Shown one piece after another: positions 7,353 to 15,264 of a stretch of 32,580 bases of DNA. Numbering within the stretch: the first letter of the stretch is position 1; every line of letters starts with the position of its first letter. The notes below the pieces were generated by a model, which searched no databases, was not told the DNA's origin, and saw only the letters and a program-made list of their open reading frames with translations. The position numbers were made by a program, and so were the translations under genes. Origin of the DNA: Coneutiohabitans thermophilus (GTDB lineage: Bacteria; Zhuqueibacterota; Zhuqueibacteria; Zhuqueibacterales; Zhuqueibacteraceae); contig JAPDQY010000055.1 in NCBI GenBank assembly GCA_034505235.1, positions 1-32,580 of the forward strand. The letters run 5' to 3'.

Positions 7353-8612
7353 ATGAAAACCCGCCTCGCCCTCTCTGCGGTGATGAGCGTCATCCTTACC
7401 CTGGGTACTTCCTGTCACCAGAATCCTCTTCCGCAAAAAGCAAACTGGCGCGGCACGGCCGATCTGGCCGAGGGCCGGCAGTTGTCTTTTCTCATGCATC
7501 TCGATCTTTCGGCGGTGCCGCCGACGGGCGGCTTCATCGTCGGAAATGAGACCACGCCCATCCCGGAAATCACCACGGCCGGTGATTCCATCTTTTTCAT
7601 TTTTTCGGAATACGGCGCGCTGATGCGTGCACAGTGGCGCGCAGGCCGGCTGCAGGGCGAGTATCTGCGTTTTCGCAGCGATACCACCGCCTTCCCCTTC
7701 CGCGCGGTGCCGGTCACGCGGGAACCGCCCGCCCCGCCTGCCCAACCCGGTGTGCCGCCCGTTGGTTCATTCCGGGTTTACTTCGAGCGCGCCGGCGGGA
7801 TTGACAGCGCCAGCACGGCAACATTTTGGGTGAAAGGTGATTCCATTTTGGGCACCATCATCGACCCCAGCGGTGACTACGGCTTGCTGGCCGGCAGGCA
7901 GCAGGAGAAACGCGTGCAGCTTCACCGCTTTACCGGCTGGCAGGCGCTGATGATCGAGCTGGCGCAAAGCCGGGGCGAGTGGACCGGCAGGCTCTACGTG
8001 CGCGCGGAAGCTCCCGTTGTTTTCAGCTTGAAACCGCTGCACACCCTGCCGGCGGCAGCCGGCTCTGCGCCGCAAACTGTCCTGCAGAATCCGGCGGCAC
8101 CCTTTCACTTCAGCGGTGTGACGCTGACGGGCGATACCCTCACCAGCGCGGATGCCCGTTTTCAGGGCAGGGTGTTGCTGATCGACATCATGGGAAGCTG
8201 GTGTCACAATTGCATGGATGCCGCGCCGCTGCTGCAGCAGCTTTATACTGAATTCCACGATGCCGGCCTGGAAGTCGTGTCGCTGGCGTTCGAGATCAAA
8301 GATGATTTCACCCTGGCGCAAAAGAATCTCGGCCTGTTTCAACGGCGCTACGGCCTCACCTTCCCCATCCTGTTTTGCGGCAGCACGGCCGAGGCCAACG
8401 TGCAGGCACGCATCAAAAGCCAGCTCGACGGATTCCGCGGTTATCCCACGGCAATTTTCGTGGGCCGCGATGGCCGGGTGCACGCGATTCACTCCGGCTT
8501 TCACGGCCCGGGCACCGGCGAAAGATTTCAACAGCAAATCCGGGAGTATTACGAGACAGTGAGGGGACTGCTGCAAGGTGGCGAGAAAACGCCGGCGCAT
8601 GCGGGCGGGTGA
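7353..8612 (+). CDS. TlpA-like thioredoxin-fold lipoprotein
   Basis: This is a 419-residue protein. The start is the ATG at 7353 with GGAG 5 nt upstream. It has a lipoprotein signal (LTLGTSC, lipidated Cys21). Residues ~25-240 are a beta-rich region of unknown fold with two similar stretches about metal- or substrate-independent 'GDSIFFIFSEYG' and 'GDSILGTIIDPSG' turns. From ~245 onward it is a TlpA/AhpC-type thioredoxin domain with active site GSWCHNC (Cys ~284 and ~287), the helix MDAAPLLQQLY and the cis-Pro segment GYPTAIFVGRDGRV. Such proteins act as periplasmic thiol-disulfide reductases. WCHNC is an unusual variant of the WCxPC active site and lacks the proline, which should change its redox potential. 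It is divergent from the M14 peptidase and no operon partner follows. Confidence 0.85.
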   Translation: MKTRLALSAVMSVILTLGTSCHQNPLPQKANWRGTADLAEGRQLSFLMHLDLSAVPPTGGFIVGNETTPIPEITTAGDSIFFIFSEYGALMRAQWRAGRLQGEYLRFRSDTTAFPFRAVPVTREPPAPPAQPGVPPVGSFRVYFERAGGIDSASTATFWVKGDSILGTIIDPSGDYGLLAGRQQEKRVQLHRFTGWQALMIELAQSRGEWTGRLYVRAEAPVVFSLKPLHTLPAAAGSAPQTVLQNPAAPFHFSGVTLTGDTLTSADARFQGRVLLIDIMGSWCHNCMDAAPLLQQLYTEFHDAGLEVVSLAFEIKDDFTLAQKNLGLFQRRYGLTFPILFCGSTAEANVQARIKSQLDGFRGYPTAIFVGRDGRVHAIHSGFHGPGTGERFQQQIREYYETVRGLLQGGEKTPAHAGG

Positions 8613-8679
8613 GGCGGGGAGGGGGGGCAAGTCTGCTTTGCGGACGGCGGCAATTCCCGGGATAATTGCCATGCCGCGC

Positions 8680-8738
8680 GGCACCCATAAAGATGAAAAC
8701 GCGCAGACCTCGTGTCTGCCTGCAGGCTGGCAGCCATC
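8680..8738 (+). repeat. Family C dispersed repeat, copy C1
   Basis: The block GCACCCATAAAGATGAAAAC, then CGCAGACCTCGTGTCTGCC and TGCAGGCTGGCAGCC, matches 32523-32580. Related blocks are at 18450-18504 and 22068-22121, with a minus-strand one at 30541-30596. It contains CTGCC/GGCAG inverted pairs and may fold. Confidence 0.6.
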
Positions 8739-8744
8739 GTTAAT

Positions 8745-8809
8745 GAAGACGGGCTTTCGTAGTCGTGCCTTCAGCCACCGAACAGGCTGCTACAAAAGTA
8801 TTTTCGTGG
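8745..8809 (-). repeat. Family B dispersed repeat, copy B2
   Basis: The reverse complement begins CCACGAAAATACTTTTGTAG and reaches GAAGGCACGACTACGAAAGC, matching 969-1035 closely. It ends where the B1 match becomes the segment shared with 30361-30457. Confidence 0.65.
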
Positions 8810-9025
8810 TCAACGCAAAGTCGCCGGAAGGCCAGGCTGCCAGGCACTCCGCAAGGTTTGCTTTTGCAGCTTGGCGACTCCGCGCCGCGGCGTTTGTGCA
8901 TTTTCATGGTGATCGGTTTGCAGGCGTTGCGCCCGCCTGGCGGTCGAATGCCCCCCGCAGCTTGTCCTGCACCAGCCGGACGGCCCGGTGGCTTTCATAT
9001 TGTTGGCAGGCGGCGCATGCCCGAA

Positions 9026-9703
9026 CTAAACTTCGCCCGGCTGGTCTGCCACCAGTTGATAAATCTCCGCCAGAATGCCGTCCGCCCACTCCCTGTCTTG
9101 CAACAGATCATGTTCATCGGTTTCGATCACAAAGACGCGATGGTGCCTCGCCGCATGCTTGATCCAGCGCTCGTAGGCGATGTTCAATTGCGCCAGGTAC
9201 TCTTTGTCGATGTTCTGCTCGTAATCACGGCCGCGATGGCGGATGCGGCTGATCAGTGTCCAGATCGAAGCGCGCAGATAAACGATGACCGCGGGCGGCT
9301 GCAGCGCCTGTGCGATGGCGCGATACAAGTCCAGATAGCAGGCGAAATCGCGTTCCTGCATCAGGCCGCGGTCAAAAAGATTTTGCGCAAAGATTTCGGC
9401 GTCTTCATAGATCGTGCGGTCCTGCACACAAATCGTCTCGCTGACCTGGATGCGCAGGTGATCCTTCAAACGTTCCTTCAAAAAAAAGAGCTGGGAATGA
9501 AACGCCCAGCGGCTCATGTCCTTGTAGAAATCGGCGAGATAGGGGTTGTGCACTTCCTTCTCGAAGAAAACCGTCCAGCCGAAGCGTTCTGCGAGCATGC
9601 GGGTCAAGGTGGTTTTGCCCACGCCGATATTGCCGGCGATGGCCACAAAGGCATGGCGTTTGGCTTCGCGTTGTTGCATGGGAGATGGCAGCGTGGCGAT
9701 CAC
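9026..9703 (-). CDS. Deoxynucleoside kinase (dGK/dAK/dCK family)
   Basis: This is a 225-residue enzyme that phosphorylates deoxynucleosides with a nucleoside triphosphate, feeding salvage of DNA precursors in the cytoplasm. The P-loop is AGNIGVGKTT (residues ~23-32). The family's DRS-type motif appears as DRTIYED (95-101), and an Arg-rich LID (RIRHRGRDYEQ) follows the long helices. Length is normal for the family. Substrate preference (dG/dA versus dC) cannot be read reliably. The start is the GTG at 9703, chosen because GGAGAG lies 6 nt upstream; the ATG at 9679 has no ribosome site. It stands alone, with a TATAAT promoter upstream. Confidence 0.9.
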   Translation of the reverse strand: MIATLPSPMQQREAKRHAFVAIAGNIGVGKTTLTRMLAERFGWTVFFEKEVHNPYLADFYKDMSRWAFHSQLFFLKERLKDHLRIQVSETICVQDRTIYEDAEIFAQNLFDRGLMQERDFACYLDLYRAIAQALQPPAVIVYLRASIWTLISRIRHRGRDYEQNIDKEYLAQLNIAYERWIKHAARHHRVFVIETDEHDLLQDREWADGILAEIYQLVADQPGEV

Positions 9704-9834
9704 GAAATCTCTCCGCTTCCCGGAATGCCCTTGTGCCGGCCCGCACTCCGACAGGGGGGAATGCCTCGCGATCGTGATTGTTTTTCAGGGGGAATATCCG
9801 GGTGTTGCCCGGCGCAATTCGCAAATCGTTGAGC

Positions 9835-9862
9835 ATTATAAGCAATTCCCACCAAAACGCAA
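9835..9862 (-). promoter_or_regulatory. Promoter of the deoxynucleoside kinase gene
   Basis: On the minus strand a perfect TATAAT (9835-9840) lies 16 bp downstream of TTGCGT (9857-9862). The predicted leader of ~125 nt contains CCGGGTGTTGCCCGG, a 5-bp hairpin near 9799-9813. Confidence 0.5.
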
Positions 9863-9933
9863 GCGCTTTGTCGCAGGAATGGCAGTGCCTCAGTTGCGCG
9901 TGGGGACGTGGCGCAGGCCTTTCGTCCAATGTC

Positions 9934-10245
9934 ACTATTCTGCATGCCGGCTTGCTGTTCCCTGAAACAAATGGCGTGTTCACAAAGCTCCGTCAGTTAT
10001 TCCGTTCGAAGTCAAACAAGACTTTTGTCGAATATGGAACAGCGCTGACTGCGAGATGCGCCCGTTTGCCGAAGACGTCAGGTTTTTTCCCCACGATTTT
10101 TTCGTGGGACTTCGCTTTCGCGGGCGGAATGCTTGTGTTTAATGTTGAGAGCGCCCCTTGTTTTCTCTGTGGGAATTCCGATTTCGTGAAAGGTTTCGCC
10201 ACGAAAGGGTGGGGCGTCACTCGGGAGGCGTTCTCGTGGTGAGGA
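9934..10245 (+). repeat. Family A dispersed repeat, partial copy A2
   Basis: From GCATGCCGGCTTGCTGTTCC onward this stretch follows the left half of the complete copy at 18561-19002. It includes GTTCACAAAGC, TTCCGTTCGAAGTCAA, GCCCGTTTGCC and a CCCACGATTTTTTCGTGGG hairpin (perfect CCCACGA/TCGTGGG stem). The right end diverges and the terminal inverted repeat is degraded. It fills the gap between the kinase promoter and the LytTR gene 3' end; no gene is seen. Confidence 0.65.
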
Positions 10246-10363
10246 AAGCATGGCCGCGGCACGGAACAGGAGGGCTGCGGCAGGACGTGTCCTGCTTTTC
10301 CTGCTGACGACCTGCCGTGTGGCAGAGCGCCCGCGCTTGCCGGCGTGAACCTGCGTGCGTCAT

Positions 10364-11140
10364 TCACCCCGGCAGGGCCTTGAGACGGGCATAGCCGGCG
10401 CGACTCACCGGCAGGCGGCTGCCGTCGTGCAGCATCGCAACGCGGCTGTCTTTGGCATAAAGCTCGATGCGCTCCAGCCGGTCGACATTCAAAATGTAGG
10501 AGCGATGGATGCGCACGAAGCGCCGGTTGTCGGGCGCCGTTTCCAGCTCGCCGATGGTCATCTGCTTGAGATGGCTTTTGCCCTCCACGCGCACACCGAC
10601 GTGGTCATCCTGCGCTTGCAAATAGTCGATCTTGCCCAGCGGAGTCACCAGCACCCTGTTGCCGTCACGCAGCAGCAGGCGTTCGAGTGGTGCCGCGGCG
10701 GCGCGCGCCGCGCGGGTCAATTCGGCGCGCGGCAGCGGCTCATGCTGTGCCATGCGGCGCCTGGCGCGCGCCACGGCTGCGTGCAAACGTTCGGCGCGGA
10801 GGGGTTTCAACAGATAGTCCACGGCCTGCACCTCGAAGGCGCGCACAGCATATTCCTCGTAAGCCGCCACGAAGATGACGGCCACTTCGCGGTCGAGCAA
10901 TTCCAGCACTTCGAAACTGTTGAGCTTGGGCACCTGCACATCCAGGAAGAGCAAATCGGGCCCGGTCTCGGCGACCGCTTGCACCGCTTCGAAGCCGTTG
11001 GCGCATTCTGCCAGCACCTGCAATTCCGGATCGGCGGCGGGATACTCGCGTATCACGGCGCGGGCGAGTCCCTCGTCGTCCACCATCACCACGCCGATTT
11101 TCGCAGTGTGCGGGGACTCAGTGTGTGCGCAAGTATTCAT
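10364..11140 (-). CDS. LytTR-family response regulator
   Basis: This 258-residue two-component regulator has an N-terminal receiver domain (residues ~15-125): acidic pair D21/D22, phosphoacceptor D67 in LLFLDVQVP, and Lys112 in VDYLLKPLR. A C-terminal LytTR DNA-binding domain covers ~150-255 (IDYLQAQDDHVGVRV, RFVRIHRSYILN). Two usually conserved receiver residues differ: the switch Thr/Ser before AY is Ala92, and the Gly of the xDGFEV loop is Ser75. The start is the ATG at 11140; no good ribosome site is visible, and translation may depend on the upstream genes. It overlaps the aminotransferase remnant by 23 bp. Its cognate sensor is most likely the histidine kinase at 12052-13091. Confidence 0.88.
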   Translation of the reverse strand: MNTCAHTESPHTAKIGVVMVDDEGLARAVIREYPAADPELQVLAECANGFEAVQAVAETGPDLLFLDVQVPKLNSFEVLELLDREVAVIFVAAYEEYAVRAFEVQAVDYLLKPLRAERLHAAVARARRRMAQHEPLPRAELTRAARAAAAPLERLLLRDGNRVLVTPLGKIDYLQAQDDHVGVRVEGKSHLKQMTIGELETAPDNRRFVRIHRSYILNVDRLERIELYAKDSRVAMLHDGSRLPVSRAGYARLKALPG

Positions 11141-12091
11141 CGACGCGCTGCAGGGCCTCGGTAAAATTCCTCCGCCCCAAACCCAGGCGGAAATGCCTGC
11201 CGGGAAAGTCAAACAGGCTGCCGGGCACGGCCATCACGCTTTTTTCCGCGAGCAGGGCGCGGCAAAATTCTTCGCTGCTGCCCGCGCCGCGCCATTCGGG
11301 AAAGGCGACCGGTGCCCGCCAGCGCAGCCGGCCGGCGTGGGTGCGGCAAAAGATTTCGGCGTGCTGCAGATTCTCACGAATGAGGGCGAGATTGCGGGCC
11401 CAAATTTCTTCGCGGGCGTGCAGCGCCATCAAGCCCAAAATCTCGTTGGCCGCGCCGTTGCAGATGGTGGTGAAGTCTTTCAGCGTGAGACCGGCGTGCA
11501 GCAACGCTGCGTCGCGCGTGGCCAGCCAGCCCAGCCGCAAACCCGGCAGGCCAAAACTCCTCGACAATCCCGCCAGGCTGATGCCTTTTGCATAGCAATC
11601 ACAAACTGCCGGCAGTCGTGCTGCTGGATGGTATTCCCAAAAGCGATACATCTCATCGCTGAAGAGCAGAAGATCATGGCGCCGCGCCCGGGCAATGATC
11701 GCTTCGAACTCGGCCCGGGTGGGCAGATCGCCGGTGGGATTGTGCGGAAAATTCACCACCAGCAGGCGCGTGTGGGCGGTGCGGCAGCGCTCGCGTTGAT
11801 CGAGATCGAGCGACCAGCCGCCGGCCGTGGCCCGGCAGAACCAGGGTGTTAACCCGCAGCCCAGAGCGCAATTTCATAAAGCGATTGATAGGCGGGGAAA
11901 ATGGTGATGACGTGATCGCCGGGCCGCAACAGTGCGTTCATGGCGAGAAAGATTGCTTCTTCGGGCGCGGTGCCCGCGTCTTCACAAAATCCCGGCAGGG
12001 CGAAAGCGGTGGCGGCTGCAGGCTGCAACGCGACAGCGCGCGGCGAACCTCTCAGGTCAGCGCCGGCAGCGACAACTCGACGCGAAAGCAT
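11118..12091 (-). pseudogene. Class I/II PLP aminotransferase, N-terminally truncated and frameshifted
   Basis: Two frames together give one fold-type I aminotransferase. The upstream piece (12091-11849) contains PEEAIFLAMNALLRPGDHVI and ends at a TAA. The downstream piece (open from ~11852 to 11118) starts TPWFCRATAGGWSLDL and contains NFPHNPTG, FSDEMY, the PLP-lysine region LAGLSRSFGLPGLRLGW and a C-terminal domain. Note that the usual SxSK lysine reads SLAGLSRSFG, with no obvious Lys ('YAKGISLAGLSRSFG'). A single missing G in the GGG run at 11853-11855 explains the shift. Upstream of PEEAIFL the ~80 residues carrying the substrate-binding YTxSxG segment are absent, replaced by sequence overlapping the kinase 3' end. 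The product is probably inactive. Confidence 0.75.
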
Positions 12092-13091
12092 CCGGGAGTA
12101 TCGAAGATATCGACGCGTGCTTCACTGCCAAAGAGGGTCAGCAGCCGCTGTTTCACATTTTCGAGTCTACTGCCCGGCCGGGACGTGCGGGGTCGGTCCG
12201 GGTCACAGGGATTTTCCAGGGCGAGTTGCAGGCGGCTGCCGTTGCGCTGTGCCGGCAGTGAGATGATACCATCTGCCACCAGATGCGCAATGCCGTGAGT
12301 GATGGCGTTTTCCAGCAGCGGCGACACCAGGCAGGGTTTGCTGTCCTCCGTGATCGTTTCCTTCACCTTCAGGCGCGCGCCCAGGCGAACTTGTTCGATG
12401 GCAAGAAGGGCCTGTGCCAGCTTCAGCTCCTCCGCCAGCGAAATGCGGCTTTGTGTGCCGCGCTGCAGGGTTTGGCGCAGAAAATCCGCCAGCTCCAGGC
12501 ACATGCGCCGTGCCGCGCCGGGATTTACACGGGTGAGCGCGCTGATGGCGTTCAGGCTGTTGAAAAGAAAGTGCAGGGCGATTTGTGTCTGCAGCGCTTT
12601 GAGCTCGGCCTCGCGTGCGTGAATATGAAACTCCAGGGTTTGCTTTTCGGTTAATCGCGCCTCTTCGGAGGCGATGATCAAGTAATGGCCAACGACGCTC
12701 AGCCAGAACAGGAGCAGGCCGATGCCGGCAAGCACCGGCATGACGCGGACATATTCGGCCTCCACATTCTGCCAGACCGCGAGGCGCGCCAGAGGGCGCT
12801 CCAGGCCCTGCCCAGCGTAATCCAAAGCGCACTGGTCACGGCGGCGGTGAGCAGATGCACTGTTATCAACCGGCTGGGCGCGGTACGTGAAAGTGGGAAA
12901 GCGCGACAGAGATACCACGCGGCCAGGCACATGAAAGCATAGATCAGGGCCAGCGGCAGGCCAAGCGCCAGCGCCGCTTTCCAGGCCGGGTTGCGCATGA
13001 ATTTCACCAGAGCGGCCAACACCACGGCGGCCAGCAGCCAGGCCGTGAGACAAAGGCGGAACCAGCGCTTTTGTACCAGAAGCGGATGCAT
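12052..13091 (-). CDS. LytS/YehU-type sensor histidine kinase, interrupted by a frameshift
   Basis: The N-terminal frame begins at the ATG at 13091 (GAGAG upstream) and encodes hydrophobic segments (LTAWLLAAVVLAALV; LALGLPLALIYAFMCLAAWY; LITVHLLTAAVTSALWI). The frame then shifts. From ~12810 the second frame continues (LARLAVWQNVEAEYV, a last membrane helix, HYLIIASEEARL) into a His_kinase (PF06580-type) domain: QIALHFLFNSLNAIS with the phospho-His, LADFLRQTL, and an ATPase domain with SPLLENAITHGIAH and SRLENVKQRLLTLFG. Adding one G to the run at 12811-12813 (CCC on the plus strand) restores a single ~345-residue protein. The usual Pro before HFLFN is Leu. Its partner is the LytTR regulator at 10364-11140. 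Confidence 0.8.
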
Positions 13092-13174
13092 ACGCAAGCT
13101 CTCTCAGCGCAATGCGGGGGGGGCAGGCAACAGCCGCAACATACGCATGCGCCGGCCTCTTCTCGAGCGGAAAA

Positions 13175-13873
13175 TCAATTCTTGACTTCGGCGCCGCCCA
13201 TCACCGCGATGCCCTTGATGATCAGCCGCTTGCCGGTGTCGCTTTTGGGCGGCAGGGTGCTGTCCGCGAAACCGCCCATGATCGGCAGGCCCTTGAGGGT
13301 CACGCTCCAGGTTTCCGGCACACGAATCTCGATGCCCCCCCACCAGGCCAAGACGTCGATGACGGCTTCGTTGCCGCGCATGGCCGCCTGGCGCAGGTCG
13401 AGCTTGCAGCCGCCCATGATCGCGGTCAGCTCGCCGCCGCGGAAATCCTGCGAATTATTGGTGCGTTCGAAGCCGCCCATGATGGCCAGGCCATGCACGT
13501 AGTTGTCGGAATCCAGGTTGCCATCCTGGCGGCGGTAACGTGTCCATGCGCGCATCATCATGCTGATGCCGGCGGCGATAAAAAGGACCGGCCAGAAGAA
13601 ATCCCAAAAGTTGAAATACACCAGGTCCAGACTGCGCAGCAGCAGCAGCCCGCCGAGTGCGATCAGGATCACGCCGCCCACGCGGCCGGCAGCACCGTCA
13701 CTCTGCGCGAGCTTGATGAGCCCGAAGAGGATCACCAGCGCCGGCCAATAGCGCAGGTAATCGCCCCGGTAGATGAGGCCGAGATTGTCGAGCACAAAGA
13801 CGAGGCCCAACAAAATTAGCACCAGCCCCAACACGAGCTGCGGAGTCAGGCGAAAACGCTTCTCATCGTTCAT
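13175..13873 (-). CDS. LiaF-like membrane protein (DUF5668 N-terminus, LiaF-type C-terminus)
   Basis: This 232-residue protein has about four hydrophobic segments in the first 110 residues (LVLGLVLILLGLVFVLDNLG, RYWPALVILFGLIKL, VGGVILIALGGLLLLRSL, FFWPVLFIAAGISMMM). A glycine-rich beta domain follows, repeating the pattern IMGGFER, IMGGCKLDL, GGIEIRVP, IMGGFAD and VMGGAE. This is the cell-wall-active-antibiotics-response (LiaF C-terminal, 'toastrack-like') fold. In Firmicutes LiaF restrains a LiaS/LiaR two-component system that senses envelope damage; here a histidine kinase and LytTR regulator lie directly downstream. Its ATG overlaps the stop of the upstream DUF5668 gene as ATGA, so translation is probably coupled. 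Confidence 0.85.
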   Translation of the reverse strand: MNDEKRFRLTPQLVLGLVLILLGLVFVLDNLGLIYRGDYLRYWPALVILFGLIKLAQSDGAAGRVGGVILIALGGLLLLRSLDLVYFNFWDFFWPVLFIAAGISMMMRAWTRYRRQDGNLDSDNYVHGLAIMGGFERTNNSQDFRGGELTAIMGGCKLDLRQAAMRGNEAVIDVLAWWGGIEIRVPETWSVTLKGLPIMGGFADSTLPPKSDTGKRLIIKGIAVMGGAEVKN

Positions 13874-14250
13874 GTTTGTTCTCCTTCTGCCTTCATTCTG
13901 GCGCGCGTATCATCCCGCGACTGCCAGATGGCACTGATGCCGGCAGCCACCAGCAGCAGCGGCCAGGATTCGCCGAAACTCAAACCGAACACGTGAAAAA
14001 ACGAAATCAACAGCCAAAGGCCGATCACCACCAGCCAGTAGCCGTTGCGGCGTTCACGAAAGTCGCCGGACGCGAAGAACTTGCCAAGCCCCAGGAACAC
14101 CAACAGCAGGGGCCACCACCGCCACAAATCCCAGAGTGCGTCCAGATAAATCACGCCGAGATTGTGCAAGAAAACGACCACACCCAGGGCAATCAACAGC
14201 CCGCCGAGGAGAAGATGCGGCGCCCAGCACCAGCGCGAGGTTTGTCTCAT
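13870..14250 (-). CDS. Small DUF5668-type membrane protein
   Basis: This 126-residue protein has three to four hydrophobic segments (LLLGGLLIALGVVVFLHNLG, WWPLLLVFLGLGKFF, YWLVVIGLWLLISFF, SWPLLLVAAGISAIW). It is clearly related to the N-terminal part of the next gene, with the same spacing of 'WP-L-L---G' and 'HNLGVIYLD/DNLGLIYRG' motifs. The start at 14250 is supported by GAGAGG ~7 nt upstream; a longer open frame upstream runs through repeat sequence and is not used. It is the first gene of the LiaF-like/LytS/LytTR operon and overlaps the second by 4 bp. A lone TATCTT (-10-like) lies at 14296-14301 on the minus strand, without a good -35. Confidence 0.8.
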   Translation of the reverse strand: MRQTSRWCWAPHLLLGGLLIALGVVVFLHNLGVIYLDALWDLWRWWPLLLVFLGLGKFFASGDFRERRNGYWLVVIGLWLLISFFHVFGLSFGESWPLLLVAAGISAIWQSRDDTRARMKAEGEQT

Positions 14251-14409
14251 AGTCCGCCTCTCAAAAATGATTTTGGATGATTTTGGTTCGGGCATAAGAT
14301 ACGGCGAAGATTGCCAAAAGCTGCGCGTGCATCGGCAAATGGCGGGGAAATGCCGGTGAACGGCGGTGACGGGGAGGAAGCGTATGCCCGTTTGGGGTGT
14401 TTTTTTTGA

Positions 14410-14645
14410 GTTGGTTGCCTGGCTGAAGCTTGGCGCGGCGAAATTCGCCTGTTTGAAAAGGACGTCAGTTTTTTCTCTCACGAAAATACGCTCCCGCGAA
14501 AAAGCTTTCTCCCGTGGGAGTTTTGCTGTCCGGGCGGAATGTTTGTGTTTGATGCCGATGCCGGCTCATGTTTCCTCCCACGAAAATACACTCCCACAAA
14601 AAAGTTTTTTTCCGTGGGGGTTTTGCTGTCGTGGGCGGACAGAGA
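14410..14645 (+). repeat. Family A dispersed repeat, partial copy A3
   Basis: Two tandem hairpin modules (CCCGCGAAAAAGCTTTCTCCCGTGGG-like, and CTCCCACAAAAAAGTTTTTTTCCGTGGG-like) are separated by GCGGAATGTTTGTGTTTGAT. This is the same internal order as A1 and A2. It lies upstream of the DUF5668 operon and ~110 bp from the full-length inverted copy A4. No gene is seen in this gap. Confidence 0.65.
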
Positions 14646-14754
14646 CAGCTTTTCACAAACGGCCGTCATCATTTCGTGTCCATCCGAAATCACAAACTTT
14701 TTTGCAGTTTTTTGCAATGGCTTGGCCGTTGCCAAAGAAACCCGGGGGGGGTCG

Positions 14755-15206
14755 CCTGAATTTTGCACCCAGATTGATCCCATCAGCGGGGAGTGCCGAT
14801 TTGATCGCGACGCCCGACCACGCAAGGCGTGGTGCATGGAAAATCTGGCAGGCAAACGTGCGGTCAACTCCGGCAGGGCTGCACTTCACACACACCATTC
14901 CTCCCGGACAACAGCAAGCCAGCATACAAAAGTCAGGCAGCACGACAGGGATTCAACCCTCGGTATCAGGCTCCAACACAAACAATCCGCCCGTGGAAGC
15001 AGAAATCCCCCGGAAAAAGCCATTTCGCGGAGGTCTATTTTCGGGGAGAAAAGCCGTGACGCCTTCGGCAAACGGGCGAATTTCGCAGCCAGAACCGCGC
15101 GACATTCGAAAAAAGTCTTGCATGGCTTCCAACGGAACAACTGTCGGCGCTTTATGAACACGCAATTTATTCCAGGGAACAGCAAGCCCGCATGCAAAAT
15201 TCAGGT
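14755..15206 (-). mobile_element. MITE-like element, family A full copy A4
   Basis: This ~450-bp block is bounded by a perfect 13-bp inverted repeat (CCTGAATTTTGCA at 14755-14767, TGCAAAATTCAGG at 15193-15205). On the minus strand it aligns end to end with 18561-19002, sharing GCGGGCTTGCTGTTCCCTGG, GAAATTCGCCCGTTTGCC, GAAATGGCTTTTTCC, TTGCTGTTGTCCGG and CGCGATCAAATCGGC. It has no transposase or substantial gene. I see no clear target-site duplication. Termini plus non-coding interior fit a non-autonomous MITE; a transposase in trans is assumed, not seen. Confidence 0.65.
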
Positions 15207-15264
15207 CTCAACAGCACCCCGGCTCGGCGGGGGTGGAACGTTCCCGGACAAACACTATCTTGTT

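Larger units (their letters stand above)
8613..9025. other. Intergenic gap with repeats C1 and B2
   Basis: A 413-bp convergent gap lies between the lipoprotein gene and the deoxynucleoside kinase gene. It contains dispersed repeat copies at 8680-8738 and 8745-8809. The rest shows no convincing gene. A short minus-strand frame at 8904-9089 overlaps the kinase 3' end but has no recognisable family or ribosome site. Confidence 0.55.

Noticed and set aside
8904..9089. Short minus-strand frame with protein-like residues next to the deoxynucleoside kinase
   Set aside because: No ribosome site, overlaps the kinase 3' end, no recognisable family.
10280..10300. GCAGGA-CGTG-TCCTGC hairpin followed by TTTT on the plus strand
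   Set aside because: It has a terminator shape, but no plus-strand gene lies upstream. On the minus strand, where the LytTR gene ends, there is no T-run.
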